Shown here: in pieces, positions 50,722-59,814 of the stretch
Layout of the letters: every line of letters begins with the position of its first letter
Position numbering within the stretch: position 1 is the stretch's first letter
Origin: an uncultured Armatimonadota bacterium
GTDB lineage: Bacteria; Armatimonadota; Fimbriimonadia; Fimbriimonadales; Fimbriimonadaceae
Assembly (NCBI GenBank): GCA_903833215.1
Contig: CAILEM010000060.1
Coordinates: 62,001-126,000 of the forward strand
Direction: 5' to 3'
Length of the DNA: 64,000 nt
The notes under the pieces: generated by a model
Seen by the model: only the letters and a program-made list of their open reading frames with translations
Told to the model about the DNA's origin: nothing
Database searches by the model: none
Made by a program: the position numbers and the translations under genes

Positions 50722-53061
50722 TTATTCGCGGAGCCCAAGCCGCAACACCGTTACGGACCGAGGTTGGAAAGTGTAGGGACTTCCCGCCTTAAGCCCGGAG
50801 ACGGTCGTCTTCCGGGGAGCGATTTTGTTCGGAGCACCGAAGCCGTTCTCCGACATGAGATCGGGGCCGGTTAGGACCAAGGCAGTGCCGGTTCCTTTGA
50901 GCTGTGCGCCACCGATATTCAGGCGGAGCGTTCGGGTAGCGTCGGATGCGTTCACGACTTTGACGATCAATTCCTTTGTCTTATCGTCAACACCTGCGAT
51001 GGCGGTGAAGTCGAGTGCGCCGGATTCGCGTAGCGTCTGCACAAGCTTGCCGTCGAGGTAGGCCCGGGTTACGCTACCTTGGCGTTCGATGCGGACGTCA
51101 TACCAATGGTTTGACTCCACCGTTACCGGTACACGCTCGCCAGTAATACTGCCGTCGCGCTCGAAGCCGGTAAGGCTGTTCTGCCATCCTCCCGCATTCA
51201 AGCGCAGTTGCCGACCCGCCTTCATGTCGAACACGATGAGGAAGCCTTCCGCACCGGCAAGCTTACGAGCCTTGAGGTTCAGCGTGTAGTCGCCATCTGG
51301 GGCGACCGCGTCTTTGATTCGGACGGTGCGGTTGTTTTCCAGCGACGACTGTGAGATGATGCCGTCATTTACGCTCCAATCGCCCTGAGGATCAACCAGC
51401 GAAGCGTTGGTCACGTCTACGCTCGTGTAAAGTGTGTTGCCACCGGAAACGAGCGTGATGTCCTTAAACTCAGATTTCGTGGCCCATGTCATCAGTCCAA
51501 TCCCACCTCCGGGCTTAGGTGCCTCGCCCATGAAGGTTGGAGAGGTCACCCCGACGTTGCGGTCGGCACGGTTGGTTGAGAACATGCGCTGGACATGGTA
51601 GCTGGGCGTACCGTAGGAACGGGTTCCGTCGAACACGATCGCGTTAGGGTTCCATTGCCGGTTGTTGACGTTCACAAATAGAGGCGCGTAAGAGGCCATT
51701 TGCACGACGTCCGAGTTGCGCTCGATGCCGGTCATGAAGGCTGCTTCGCCCAACGCGGCGGCGAGGTTGCCTTGGCCGCAGCCCTCGGTCACCGCATACT
51801 CGCCCACGTAGACTTTCGGGCCTCTGCGACTATAAGTGTCGTAACGTCCCGCGTTCTTCCAGAAGAACGAAGGCGATGAGTAGTAGTGCTCATCAACGGT
51901 CTCGACGGGCTGGTTCGAAAGGTTCGTGTTCGAAATGGTGACGATGTCGGGATACTTCGCTTTGATCGCGTCGTAGATCATCCGATATCGTGGCTCGTAG
52001 GCATCGTTTCCGCCATTGAACCAGCCACCATTCTCGTTTCCGATCTCGATGTACTTCAGAGCAAAGGGCTTCGGGTGGCCGTTCTTGGCACGTAAGGCTC
52101 CCCACTTCGACGTGACGGGCCCGTTTGCGTACTCGATGGCATCGACCGCGTCGCCCACCCACTTGTCCATCTCACCGATGGACGTAACCTGGCGGTGATC
52201 GATGCCGCAGTTGACCACGAACAGTGGTGCCGCTCCCATGTCCTCGCACCACTGCAGGTACTCATGAAAACCCAAACCGAACGTGTTTGAGTAGCCCCAC
52301 ATCGAGTGGGCGAGTCCTTGGCGGTCTTCGACAGGGCCGATGCTACGTTTCCAATCGAACGCGTCTGAGAAGCGGTCGCCGCCCTCAACATAACAGCCAC
52401 CAGGGAACCGAACGAAGCCGGGCCTCATTGCGGCAACGGTCTCTGCCAAGTCCGAGCGCAATCCGTTAGGACGTCCTTTCCATGTCTTCTCTGGAAACAA
52501 CGAGGCATAGGCCACCCACACGGGGCCACCTTTTGCTGATAGTGCGAGTTGAGATTTCGCATCGCTTTTGCGCGCGGTGATGGTGCACTCCATGCGTTTC
52601 CAACCATCGCCGGGAATGCCTAAAGAGGAGGAGAACCCACCACCTGTCGTCGATAGCACGCCGGACCCTTTCGACCACACAACAAGTCGATATCGCTCAC
52701 CTTTGCGGAGAGGTACGCCCCAAAATCCCTCATTCACAGCCGTACCTCCATCGCTGATTCGGAGAGAAGCACGATGCGCCGGGTTCGGTCCTTCCGTGCG
52801 GTCAAGAGCGACGTTGCTTCCCGACCAGCCAATCGGCAGATTATTGGGGCCGTCCGTTGTCTCGAGGCCGCGGTTGCGCAGAAGCTCGGCATAGAGACCG
52901 CCGTCGCCAGCTTGGTTTATCTCCTCAAAGAAGATGCCGTAGAGCGACGGGCTGACACGTGCACCTGGCTTGGCGACATCGATTGTCAAAGAAGGAGAAC
53001 TGGCTTGTGGGCCGACCGGCAGCAAAACCAAGGCGAGGTTCAGGGCGTTTATCAAGTTCAT
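50722..53061 (-). CDS. GH51 alpha-L-arabinofuranosidase, exported
   Basis: The 779-residue enzyme removes arabinofuranosyl groups from arabinan, arabinogalactan or arabinoxylan. A signal peptide (MNLINALNLALVLLPVGPQA) is followed by the GH51 start SPSLYGIFFEEINQAGDGGL, a carbohydrate-binding-like insert (about 80-180), and the barrel with MRPGFVRFPGGCYVEGGD. The acid/base is in KYIEIGNENGGW and the nucleophile in KVYVGEYAVTEG. A C-terminal domain (about 545-640) resembling a concanavalin-like fold is inserted before the terminal sandwich. It lies 22 bp after the GH27 gene and is probably in the same operon. Confidence 0.94.
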   Translation of the reverse strand: MNLINALNLALVLLPVGPQASSPSLTIDVAKPGARVSPSLYGIFFEEINQAGDGGLYAELLRNRGLETTDGPNNLPIGWSGSNVALDRTEGPNPAHRASLRISDGGTAVNEGFWGVPLRKGERYRLVVWSKGSGVLSTTGGGFSSSLGIPGDGWKRMECTITARKSDAKSQLALSAKGGPVWVAYASLFPEKTWKGRPNGLRSDLAETVAAMRPGFVRFPGGCYVEGGDRFSDAFDWKRSIGPVEDRQGLAHSMWGYSNTFGLGFHEYLQWCEDMGAAPLFVVNCGIDHRQVTSIGEMDKWVGDAVDAIEYANGPVTSKWGALRAKNGHPKPFALKYIEIGNENGGWFNGGNDAYEPRYRMIYDAIKAKYPDIVTISNTNLSNQPVETVDEHYYSSPSFFWKNAGRYDTYSRRGPKVYVGEYAVTEGCGQGNLAAALGEAAFMTGIERNSDVVQMASYAPLFVNVNNRQWNPNAIVFDGTRSYGTPSYHVQRMFSTNRADRNVGVTSPTFMGEAPKPGGGIGLMTWATKSEFKDITLVSGGNTLYTSVDVTNASLVDPQGDWSVNDGIISQSSLENNRTVRIKDAVAPDGDYTLNLKARKLAGAEGFLIVFDMKAGRQLRLNAGGWQNSLTGFERDGSITGERVPVTVESNHWYDVRIERQGSVTRAYLDGKLVQTLRESGALDFTAIAGVDDKTKELIVKVVNASDATRTLRLNIGGAQLKGTGTALVLTGPDLMSENGFGAPNKIAPRKTTVSGLKAGSPYTFQPRSVTVLRLGLRE

Positions 53062-53083
53062 TTTGTTGGTGCTTGCGATTTCG

Positions 53084-54358
53084 CTATTTGGAGACTCGGA
53101 ACAGTTCCGCCCCGTGAGGCGGCAATTCGGGAGCGAGCGCGTCTAGGCGGCCGAGATCTTGGCGGGTCCACAGGTCGCGGACTCGAACCAGGCCGGAGAA
53201 GCCAAGGCTCTTGAGATCGACCGGTACCTTCGCGGAGGTCTCACCGATGTTGAACACTGCCAGGTAACGGTCTTGCGAGTTCGGCACGTCAGCGACCCAC
53301 GCAACCGCATTCTCCGTGCGGAAGAGCTGGCGATTGTTTCCGCTGTGCTGGTTGACGGCGATGACCTCGGGGTTAGTGAGGAGGGAGAAAGTCGCGTCGT
53401 CGAGCTTCGTAAGGTCGCTTCCATCGATCAGGGGCGAGCGGGCGACGCACCACAGCGTCATCACCGTACGAGACTCGTCCGCCGTAAAGCGACTCTTGCG
53501 TCCGAGGCCAACAGTGCCTAATGGCAGCATGTCCGCATCGGGGTAGGCGCCTTCGCGTCGAAACGGAGTCCAATCGTGAAGCCGCTTGAACTGTGCGAGC
53601 AGCGCATGCCAATCATCCCAGAAGTCGTCACTGATCCGCCACATGTTCGCGTGAGAATTGACGTGGGACCCTGCACTCAAAGGCGTCTCTCCCGGCGAAG
53701 TACTGAAGACGATCTTCCGCCCCGTCTTATCGATCGCCCGGCGGATCCCTGCGATTTCAGCCTGGTGGTAGGGGCGAGAGAGATCGTCTACTTTCACGAA
53801 GTCGATGCCCCATGCCGCCGCCTGGCGAAACACAGAGTCGTAGTAGGCTTGGGCGCCTGGCTTCGCCATGTCGACGCCATACATGTCTTGGTTCCACGAA
53901 CAGGTGCTCGATCGGTCCGCGACGTCAGCGGCATGGTAAGGCGTGCCAAGAATGGGTAGATTCGCTTCAACTGCCTGCCGAGGGATGCCACGCATCATGT
54001 GGATGCCGAACTTGAGCCCCTTTTTGTGGATCGCATCGGCAAGCGGTTTGAATCCCTTTTTCTCCGTGGCGGAAGGAAACTTTTCTGCTGCGGGAAGGAG
54101 ACGACCGTAGCCGTCCATCGTCAGCCGTGCGTTGGGGTTGTAATCGAATCCTTTGGATTGCCCCTCGTACCATTGGATGTCCACGGTGAAGTAGGTCCAG
54201 CCGAAAGGTTTGAGGCGCTTGGCCATGACCTCGGCCTGCTCAAGAGCCTGCGACTCGGTAATCGTCGTTCCGAACGGGTCCCAACTGTTCCAGCCCATCG
54301 GAGGCGTCGCCGCCCATGCGTGGTAGTCGATGGATAGGAGAATGAGGTTGAGTAGCAT
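53084..54358 (-). CDS. GH27 alpha-galactosidase, exported
   Basis: The 424-residue enzyme hydrolyses terminal alpha-galactosyl groups, as in galactomannan or raffinose-type side chains. After a short signal peptide (MLLNLILLSIDYHAWA) come the GH27 hallmarks: TPPMGWNSWDPFG, GWTYFTVDIQWYEG, the paired cysteine region CSWNQDMYGVD, and the nucleophile Asp in DFVKVDDLSRP. The acid/base Asp is in WRISDDFWDDWHAL. The C-terminal beta domain ends with PELPPHGAELFRV, typical of the family. It is upstream of the GH51 gene in one likely operon with the LacI gene. Confidence 0.94.
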   Translation of the reverse strand: MLLNLILLSIDYHAWAATPPMGWNSWDPFGTTITESQALEQAEVMAKRLKPFGWTYFTVDIQWYEGQSKGFDYNPNARLTMDGYGRLLPAAEKFPSATEKKGFKPLADAIHKKGLKFGIHMMRGIPRQAVEANLPILGTPYHAADVADRSSTCSWNQDMYGVDMAKPGAQAYYDSVFRQAAAWGIDFVKVDDLSRPYHQAEIAGIRRAIDKTGRKIVFSTSPGETPLSAGSHVNSHANMWRISDDFWDDWHALLAQFKRLHDWTPFRREGAYPDADMLPLGTVGLGRKSRFTADESRTVMTLWCVARSPLIDGSDLTKLDDATFSLLTNPEVIAVNQHSGNNRQLFRTENAVAWVADVPNSQDRYLAVFNIGETSAKVPVDLKSLGFSGLVRVRDLWTRQDLGRLDALAPELPPHGAELFRVSK

Positions 54359-54432
54359 GGATTCGATCTGAGTCGTACGGCTCTATAGCACTGTTTACCT
54401 GAGGTCAATCTGTGGTCGGATTCGTCGTGATC

Positions 54433-54448
54433 CCCTCGTCACCGAGGG
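54433..54448 (-). terminator. Small hairpin after the LacI gene
   Basis: CCCTCG (54433-54438) and CGAGGG (54443-54448) form a perfect 6-bp stem with a 4-nt loop, 30 bp beyond the LacI stop and 75 bp before GH27. No T tract follows on the minus strand; it may attenuate rather than end transcription into GH27. Confidence 0.35.
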
Positions 54449-54477
54449 CACCGTTGCTGGTTGCGTTCTTGTGAGAG

Positions 54478-55521
54478 TTAAGAGTTCGGTCGGCCGAGCG
54501 TCGTCCCAGGGGAGAATTTCACGGGAATGGTATCGAAAAGCGGGCCAGGCTCGCCTTCTATCAGTCGATTGAGCAAAGTCAACCCAGATGCAGCCATTGC
54601 CTCAAGAGGAACGGCCACGCTTGCGACGACGTGGGGGGACTTGCAGGGCCAAACAATGCCGTCGTAACCTACGACGGAAAGGTCTTGAGGCACCCGAATA
54701 CCTTGAGCCTCACATTCCTCGACGATTCGGTAGGCATTTCCATCGTGCCACACGAACAGCGCAGTCGGGCGAGGCTTAATAGCGAGAAGTGCCCGCACCG
54801 TATCCTGGGGTGAGTCGTCGTAGACGATGATGTTTCGCTCATCAAACACGACGTCGCGTTGGGCAAGCTCCTCCCGAAGCCTCCGCAAGCGACCGGTTGG
54901 GTCAAGCATTCCGCCACGCTGACCGACGACGGCAGCAATGTTTCGGTGACCGTGCTCCACCAAAGCTTCCGCGATCAGCCTCATTCCTACTGCCTCATCG
55001 TCAACCACGGTGGAAAACTCAGGCTCGACGTGATGCGGCGCAACAAGGACAGTTGGCAGGCTCGAACCTCTCAACAAAGGCAGCAGAGGTTCATCAGCGG
55101 TAGATCCGAATAGCACCAACCCATCAGCCAATCCACCGTTGAGAAAGTCGTACGTCTCCTGGGCATCTCGATTGAAATTCGCGTGGATGAGAATGTCGTA
55201 ACCTAGGACGCCGCCTGCCCGTTCGAGAGCTCCAGACAGCCGATCTAGGTAGAGGTCGCCGCTTGACCGTTTGCGGAACGCATTGAAGAGCGATATGACA
55301 TGCGTTCGGCCTCTGCGCATGTTCCGGTGGAGAAGACTTGGTGTATAGCCAAGTTCCTGGGCAGCAATCTGAACCTTGCTGCAGGTGTCATCCGAGATTC
55401 GCCTTCGGCCGGAGTTACCCGCCAAGACTGAGGAGACGGTGGAGGTGGACACACCGACGATCCTTGCTACGTCGACCAGAGTGGATCGCGACCTGATGCT
55501 TTCCTTAAATCTATCGTTCAT
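54478..55521 (-). CDS. LacI-family regulator of the galactoside/arabinoside locus
   Basis: From the ATG at 55521 this is 347 residues. The HTH reads STLVDVARIVGVSTSTVSSV (about residues 13-32) and is followed by a GNSGRRRISDDT turn. The effector domain has the usual strands (DGLVLFGSTADEP, FVWHDGNAYRIVEE, LSVVGYDGIVWP). The open frame extends to 55572 but those codons overlap an operator. It sits between GH27/GH51 downstream and the divergent GH35 gene, and two matching palindromes (GCACAA-N4-TTGTKC) flank the divergent promoters. It probably represses both sides until a galactose- or arabinose-containing ligand appears. Confidence 0.94.
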   Translation of the reverse strand: MNDRFKESIRSRSTLVDVARIVGVSTSTVSSVLAGNSGRRRISDDTCSKVQIAAQELGYTPSLLHRNMRRGRTHVISLFNAFRKRSSGDLYLDRLSGALERAGGVLGYDILIHANFNRDAQETYDFLNGGLADGLVLFGSTADEPLLPLLRGSSLPTVLVAPHHVEPEFSTVVDDEAVGMRLIAEALVEHGHRNIAAVVGQRGGMLDPTGRLRRLREELAQRDVVFDERNIIVYDDSPQDTVRALLAIKPRPTALFVWHDGNAYRIVEECEAQGIRVPQDLSVVGYDGIVWPCKSPHVVASVAVPLEAMAASGLTLLNRLIEGEPGPLFDTIPVKFSPGTTLGRPNS

Positions 55522-55554
55522 GGCTTCGATGCGGTGGGACGATCTGTGCATTTT

Positions 55555-55570
55555 GCACAAACGTTTGTTC
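55555..55570. promoter_or_regulatory. LacI operator near the regulator's own start
   Basis: GCACAAACGTTTGTTC contains the perfect 12-bp palindrome ACAAACGTTTGT (55557-55568) centred on CG. It lies 35 bp upstream of the regulator's start and shares its half-sites with the site at 55691. Autoregulation is inferred. Confidence 0.75.
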
Positions 55571-55690
55571 ATTATAAGCGCTCTTATTCAATAAAGCACA
55601 TAAGGGCCACCAGAATCAGTCCATCCCGGAGGTGCTTTCGCGAGACTTCAGGCTCAAAAGCGTCAATTATCGTTCCTTAAAACACATTAA

Positions 55691-55728
55691 GCACAAGGGT
55701 TTGTGCGGCGATAGTTTGCTTCTATAAT
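55691..55728 (+). promoter_or_regulatory. LacI operator overlapping the GH35 promoter
   Basis: The palindrome GCACAAGGGTTTGTGC (55691-55706) overlaps a -35-like TTGTGC (55701-55706). After 16 bp comes a consensus TATAAT (55723-55728), which overlaps the annotated ATG of GH35 (55727). A repressor here would block polymerase. The promoter position implies the transcript starts near 55735. Confidence 0.7.
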
Positions 55729-58048
55729 GGTTGTCGTGTTGGCACAGCGCACCGAATCGGCCGCCGAATCGCGAGAAGAGCGATCTCCTGAGGTCTCATC
55801 ACTCAGTTTTGCGATAGGAGAGACAGAATTTCTGCTGAATGGCCAACCGTTCGTCATTCGCTGTGGCGAGATTCACTTCCCAAGGGTGCCGCGCGAGTAC
55901 TGGCGGCATCGACTGCAAATGTGCCGTGCGCTTGGCTTAAACGCGGTCTGTGTTTATCTGTTCTGGAACTTCCACGAATGGGAGGAAGGCAAGTTCGACT
56001 GGTCCGGCCAGGCCGACGCGGCTGAATTCTGTCGGCTCGCACAGGAAGAAGGCCTGTGGGTCTTACTCAGGCCGGGCCCGTACTCTTGCGCGGAGTGGGA
56101 AATGGGTGGTCTCCCGTGGTGGCTGACGCGACGTGACGGTATCAAGTTGCGATCCACTGACCCCCAATACTTGGAGCCGGCAACACGATATCTCCTTGAG
56201 GTGGGTCGCGTTCTTTCACCCCAGCAAATAACGCGGGGCGGGCCAATCCTGATGGTCCAGGTGGAGAACGAATACGGCTCGTTTGGCGATGATCCTGAAT
56301 ACATGGGAGCGCTCCGACAAACCCTTCTGGAAGGCGGTTTTGACGTCCCTCTCTTTGCCTGCAACCCGGCCGGAGATCTCGCAAATGGGCATCGTGACGA
56401 CCTTTTCCAGGTCGTCAACTTCGGGGCGGGTGCGGCGGAACCAGCTTTCGAAAGCCTACGCAAGATCCAGAAAACTGGCCCACTGATGAATGGCGAGTAC
56501 TACCCGGCCTGGTTTGACATGTGGGGCCGTCAACACCGTACCGGAGACCCAGGGCCGATCGTCGCAGACCTTGACGCGATGCTTGCCCAACACCGCTCAT
56601 TCAGTCTTTACATGGCCCATGGTGGTACGTCATTCGGTTTTTGGGCAGGGGCAGACCGCCCGTTCAGCCCCGATACAACGAGTTACGACTATGACGCGCC
56701 AATCTCAGAAGCGGGCTGGATCACGCCAAAGTTTGAGGCGATTCGGGCTGTGATGGCGCGCCACCTTCAGGTGGGCGAGACCCTACCTGATCCCGCCGAC
56801 GCAGTCAAAGTTGTCGAGATTCCTAGCTTCGTTTTGTCCGAGACTGCCGCCATCTTTGATAACCTCCCTGAGCCCCTTCGGGACGAAGCACCACGCACGA
56901 TGGAGTTCTACGGCCAGAGTCGGGGGGCGATTCTTTACCGAACAACGCTCCCAGCGGGACGGGAGGGTAGGTTGTCGGTCCGGGCGGTCCACGATTTTGC
57001 ATGGGTGTATCTCGGCGAGCAGCAAGTAGGCATGATGGACCGACGAGCGGGGAGCTATCACCTCGATCTACCAGCGCGAACGGAACCCACGCAACTCGAT
57101 CTGTTGGTTTATGCGATGGGCAGAGTCAACTATGGTGAGCAGGTATTCGATCGGAAAGGAGTTCATGGCCCAGTCATTTTTGAGGGCGAGGAACTGGGAA
57201 GTTGGGACGTGTACTCACTCCCCTTCGATGAAGTCATGCGAGCGCGACTGCGCTTCTCTACCGTCGAGCAAAGTGGACCCAAGTTTTGGCGCGGCACTTT
57301 CCAACTGAAGGAAACGGGAGACACGTTCCTCGACGTGCGCGGTTGGGGAAAAGGCTTGGGTTGGATCAATGGCCATTGCCTCGGTCGGTACTGGAACATC
57401 GGTCCCCAACAGACTCTCTACGTCCCTGCTCCATGGTTGACCGAAGGTGCCAACGAAGTCGTCATCCTCGACTTACTTGGTCCCACTGAGCCTCGACTCA
57501 GCGGTCTGAGGCAGCCGATTTTGGATCACCTTAGGCCAGAACTCGACTTCGCGGGGACAAAGCGAGCAGGGGGGGCATTTGCGCCCGAGGAACCGTTGCT
57601 CACCGGTACCTTTTCGAGGGCGGAGGGTTGGCAGGAAGTCATGTTCGAACGTCCAGCCGAGGGCCGTTACCTCGCCTTGGAAGCTCTGAACACCTACGAC
57701 GGAGGACGCTCTGCAGCGATTGCAGGGCTCGAAGTTGTGGATACCGAGGGTCGTCCGCTTCCGCGAAACGGGTGGAAGGTTCTTTGGGTCAGCAGCGAAG
57801 AGGTGAACTATCTGCCCGGAGAGGCAGAACATGCGCTGGACGGACAAGCCTCCACATACTGGCACTCGGAGGCAGGAGCCAGTGCCCTACCGCCTCCCCA
57901 CCAGTTCGCTCTGGACCTCGGTGAGACACGCGTGATTGGAGGCATTCGCTACCTGCCACGCGCCGGTGGATTTGAAGTAAGCGGACGCGTCCGGGAGTAT
58001 CGCGTTTATCTAGCGAACCGTCCCTTCGGCCTGGATCCAACCCCATAG
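55727..58048 (+). CDS. GH35 beta-galactosidase with C-terminal discoidin-like domain
   Basis: The 773-residue enzyme hydrolyses beta-galactosides. No signal peptide is visible, so it is probably cytoplasmic. The barrel starts at about residue 30 (FLLNGQPFVIRCGEIHFPRV) and has LLRPGPYSCAEWEMGGLP. The acid/base is E182 in VQVENEYGS and the nucleophile E257 in MNGEYYPAWFD. Two jelly-roll domains follow (RGTFQLKETGDTFLDVRGWG), and the last 140 residues look like an F5/8 type C domain (HALDGQASTYWHSEA, then FALDLGETRVIGGI). A TATAAT overlaps the ATG, so GTG at 55736, in the same frame, may be the true, leaderless start. Control is by the divergent LacI protein. Confidence 0.94.
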   Translation: MVVVLAQRTESAAESREERSPEVSSLSFAIGETEFLLNGQPFVIRCGEIHFPRVPREYWRHRLQMCRALGLNAVCVYLFWNFHEWEEGKFDWSGQADAAEFCRLAQEEGLWVLLRPGPYSCAEWEMGGLPWWLTRRDGIKLRSTDPQYLEPATRYLLEVGRVLSPQQITRGGPILMVQVENEYGSFGDDPEYMGALRQTLLEGGFDVPLFACNPAGDLANGHRDDLFQVVNFGAGAAEPAFESLRKIQKTGPLMNGEYYPAWFDMWGRQHRTGDPGPIVADLDAMLAQHRSFSLYMAHGGTSFGFWAGADRPFSPDTTSYDYDAPISEAGWITPKFEAIRAVMARHLQVGETLPDPADAVKVVEIPSFVLSETAAIFDNLPEPLRDEAPRTMEFYGQSRGAILYRTTLPAGREGRLSVRAVHDFAWVYLGEQQVGMMDRRAGSYHLDLPARTEPTQLDLLVYAMGRVNYGEQVFDRKGVHGPVIFEGEELGSWDVYSLPFDEVMRARLRFSTVEQSGPKFWRGTFQLKETGDTFLDVRGWGKGLGWINGHCLGRYWNIGPQQTLYVPAPWLTEGANEVVILDLLGPTEPRLSGLRQPILDHLRPELDFAGTKRAGGAFAPEEPLLTGTFSRAEGWQEVMFERPAEGRYLALEALNTYDGGRSAAIAGLEVVDTEGRPLPRNGWKVLWVSSEEVNYLPGEAEHALDGQASTYWHSEAGASALPPPHQFALDLGETRVIGGIRYLPRAGGFEVSGRVREYRVYLANRPFGLDPTP

Positions 58049-58098
58049 TCGCATTCACTAGCGACCATATAGCCAGTAGAGGTGCAACGAAGACGATA

Positions 58099-58128
58099 AG
58101 CCCTCCCTGGTTTGGACCTAGGAGGGCT
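58099..58128. terminator. Hairpin between convergent GH35 and DUF1906 genes
   Basis: AGCCCTCC (58099-58106) and GGAGGGCT (58121-58128) form an 8-bp stem between two converging genes. It could serve both directions, though T tracts are weak. Confidence 0.55.
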
Positions 58129-58151
58129 GAGGAATCTTTACTGGTGATCTG

Positions 58152-58757
58152 CTAGGCAGTCCAGAGGACGGCTTCATTCACGACAAAGTCCGTGTCAACG
58201 TCTAGGCCTGCAACGGTGGCGCCTGGCCCTTGGATAATGTCTGCTTTAGGTTTCCACTTGAGGAACCCGCTCCAACCTCGGGACTGGGCAAGCCAGGTGA
58301 AGTGCGCGACTCCCGCTTGCTTCATCGCTTCGCATGCTTCACCGGACCCGTAGATTCCAGTCAAGATGCCAGCCGCATCCATCGCTGCGTGTACCTCTTG
58401 GAAGTAAGTGAGGATCGGGCCTTGGATGTTGTCAGTGGTGGCATCGTAGTCCACTGCAAAGAAGATCGGTGCAGTTTTGGGGGCTCCTGCCGCAGCAGCA
58501 TTGGCAATCGCGACGTTAGCGTCGTCGGTACCTTTGCCCTCTTGGAAGTAATCCACCGAAGTTGGATCGTTCTCGAAAACCATGCCAATTCCCGTGCCGG
58601 GAACCGAAAGAATCGAAGCGGCCTCGGCAGCTCTTAGCTGCTTTCTCGGGAAGTTTTTGGTATCTGGCGAGATGTAACGCAGGAATCCGTGGAAGCCGGA
58701 TGTGACGACATTGTGAACGTTGCCAACTACGGAGGAAGGGGTGTCAATTGCTTGCAT
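58152..58757 (-). CDS. DUF1906 (Rv2525c-like) glycoside-hydrolase-like protein
   Basis: The 201-residue protein matches the DUF1906 TIM-barrel domain related to GH25 and to Rv2525c. The pattern is GFHGFLRYISPDTKNFPRKQ, then GIGMVFENDPTSVDYFQEG, APIFFAVDYDATTD and GIYGSGEACEAMKQAG. The acidic residues in FAVDYD occupy the place of the catalytic residues, suggesting action on cell-wall glycan or a related polymer. It has no signal peptide. It starts MQAIDTPSSVVGNVHNVVTS and stands alone. Confidence 0.82.
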   Translation of the reverse strand: MQAIDTPSSVVGNVHNVVTSGFHGFLRYISPDTKNFPRKQLRAAEAASILSVPGTGIGMVFENDPTSVDYFQEGKGTDDANVAIANAAAAGAPKTAPIFFAVDYDATTDNIQGPILTYFQEVHAAMDAAGILTGIYGSGEACEAMKQAGVAHFTWLAQSRGWSGFLKWKPKADIIQGPGATVAGLDVDTDFVVNEAVLWTA

Positions 58758-58881
58758 AAAATAAACCTCTTGAGCAATAGAGAGTCCACGACAACTTACA
58801 CTATGGAGATTGGTTCCACAAGGAGATCAGGACATTCTTAACTGAAAAACAATTACTTCGTGTTGGATGACTCTAGGCCCT

Positions 58882-59274
58882 TTATTCGCTCTTCGCTTGT
58901 ATGAGTTGTGGGATTCGGTCGAAATGTCTGTCTCTTGTCACCAAAGCCAAATCGTGCTCAAGAGCAAGCGCCGCGATCCAAACGTCATTGATGGGAATCG
59001 GCGTTCCCGCGTTCTTGAGCTGAACGTAGAGGCGTGCATAGTGCTCGGCCGTTTCTCTAGACTGGAGAAGAATTGCAACCGATGGCTTTGCCAGAAATCG
59101 TTGCAGGATCGATTCGTTTTCATGCTTACGAACTCCATTTAGGAATCCCACTTTGAGTTCGGCGAGAACGGGCAGAGGAACGAAAACAGCTTCACATTGT
59201 CCCAGCCATTTCGCAAGCGATGCATCTCCTCGAAAGAGATCTGTAAGTCGGTTGGTGTCAATCGCCACCTTCAT
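58882..59274 (-). CDS. PIN-domain toxin (VapC/FitB-like)
   Basis: The 130-residue PIN ribonuclease begins MKVAIDTNRLTDLFRGDASL with the first Asp at 6. The helix LAELKVGFLNGVRKHEN and the C-terminal PINDVWIAALALEHDLALVT, then RDRHFDRIPQL, hold the remaining acidic residues; DVWIAA is typical of FitB/VapC enzymes. It overlaps the antitoxin gene by 4 nt. Likely target a structured RNA. Confidence 0.91.
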   Translation of the reverse strand: MKVAIDTNRLTDLFRGDASLAKWLGQCEAVFVPLPVLAELKVGFLNGVRKHENESILQRFLAKPSVAILLQSRETAEHYARLYVQLKNAGTPIPINDVWIAALALEHDLALVTRDRHFDRIPQLIQAKSE

Positions 59275-59519
59275 TTCCAGTCCTCGGGGTCGACTGACCT
59301 TTGAGTCTCGATAGCAGAATCAAATGCCGCATCGGGCTGCCATTGTCCGACCAGGTCTGAGAAATCGGCAATCTGACGCTGACCTATGGTCGCCTTTGTC
59401 AGTTCATCCAGGATGACCTGATTGATGCTTTTGTTCTGCATCGCCGCACGTTCCCTCAGTGCGCGATCCACCTCGCCAGGGACACCTCGAACCGTGTATT
59501 GAATTGCATGCACACTCAT
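59271..59519 (-). CDS. FitA/VapB-like antitoxin
   Basis: From ATG 59519 the 82-residue protein reads MSVHAIQYTVRGVPGEVDRA then LRERAAMQNKSINQVILDEL, a ribbon-helix-helix DNA-binding domain of FitA/CopG type. The C-terminal tail (DLVGQWQPDAAFDSAIETQR) has the Asp/Trp pattern that inserts into a PIN active site. The frame is open far upstream (to 59987), but that part is antisense to the kinase gene. Repeats of GCATGCAC around the start (59506 and 59541) may be its operator. Confidence 0.86.
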   Translation of the reverse strand: MSVHAIQYTVRGVPGEVDRALRERAAMQNKSINQVILDELTKATIGQRQIADFSDLVGQWQPDAAFDSAIETQRSVDPEDWK

Positions 59520-59552
59520 GCAGGCATTATGGCAGGTCATGCATGCACTCAT
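59506..59552. promoter_or_regulatory. Repeated GCATGCAC motif at the antitoxin start
   Basis: GCATGCAC followed shortly by TCAT occurs at 59506-59519 and 59541-59552, 35 bp apart, one inside the antitoxin start and one just upstream. Each holds the palindrome GCATGC. RHH antitoxins bind such paired sites. The rest of the gap to 59814 shows nothing else. Confidence 0.4.
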
Positions 59553-59814
59553 TGGTTCGCGATCGCCCTGTAATGCGGTGAGCGTTAAACGGAGGTCCTC
59601 CCGAGGATGGCTAAGCGTACTCTGTGCAAAAACGACAAATCTCCATCGCGATGGGTAGAATTCTCCTCTCCCTGATGGGAAGCCTACGATTGCTTGCTCG
59701 CAAGCTGTGACGCCTCCAGAGCTATCGTTTCCAGAAATTAGAATCCGGCAGAAATTCAGAACAGACACCTCTGTATCAACTTGATCCGGTTTGACTGGAT
59801 CCTTCTGACCAACC

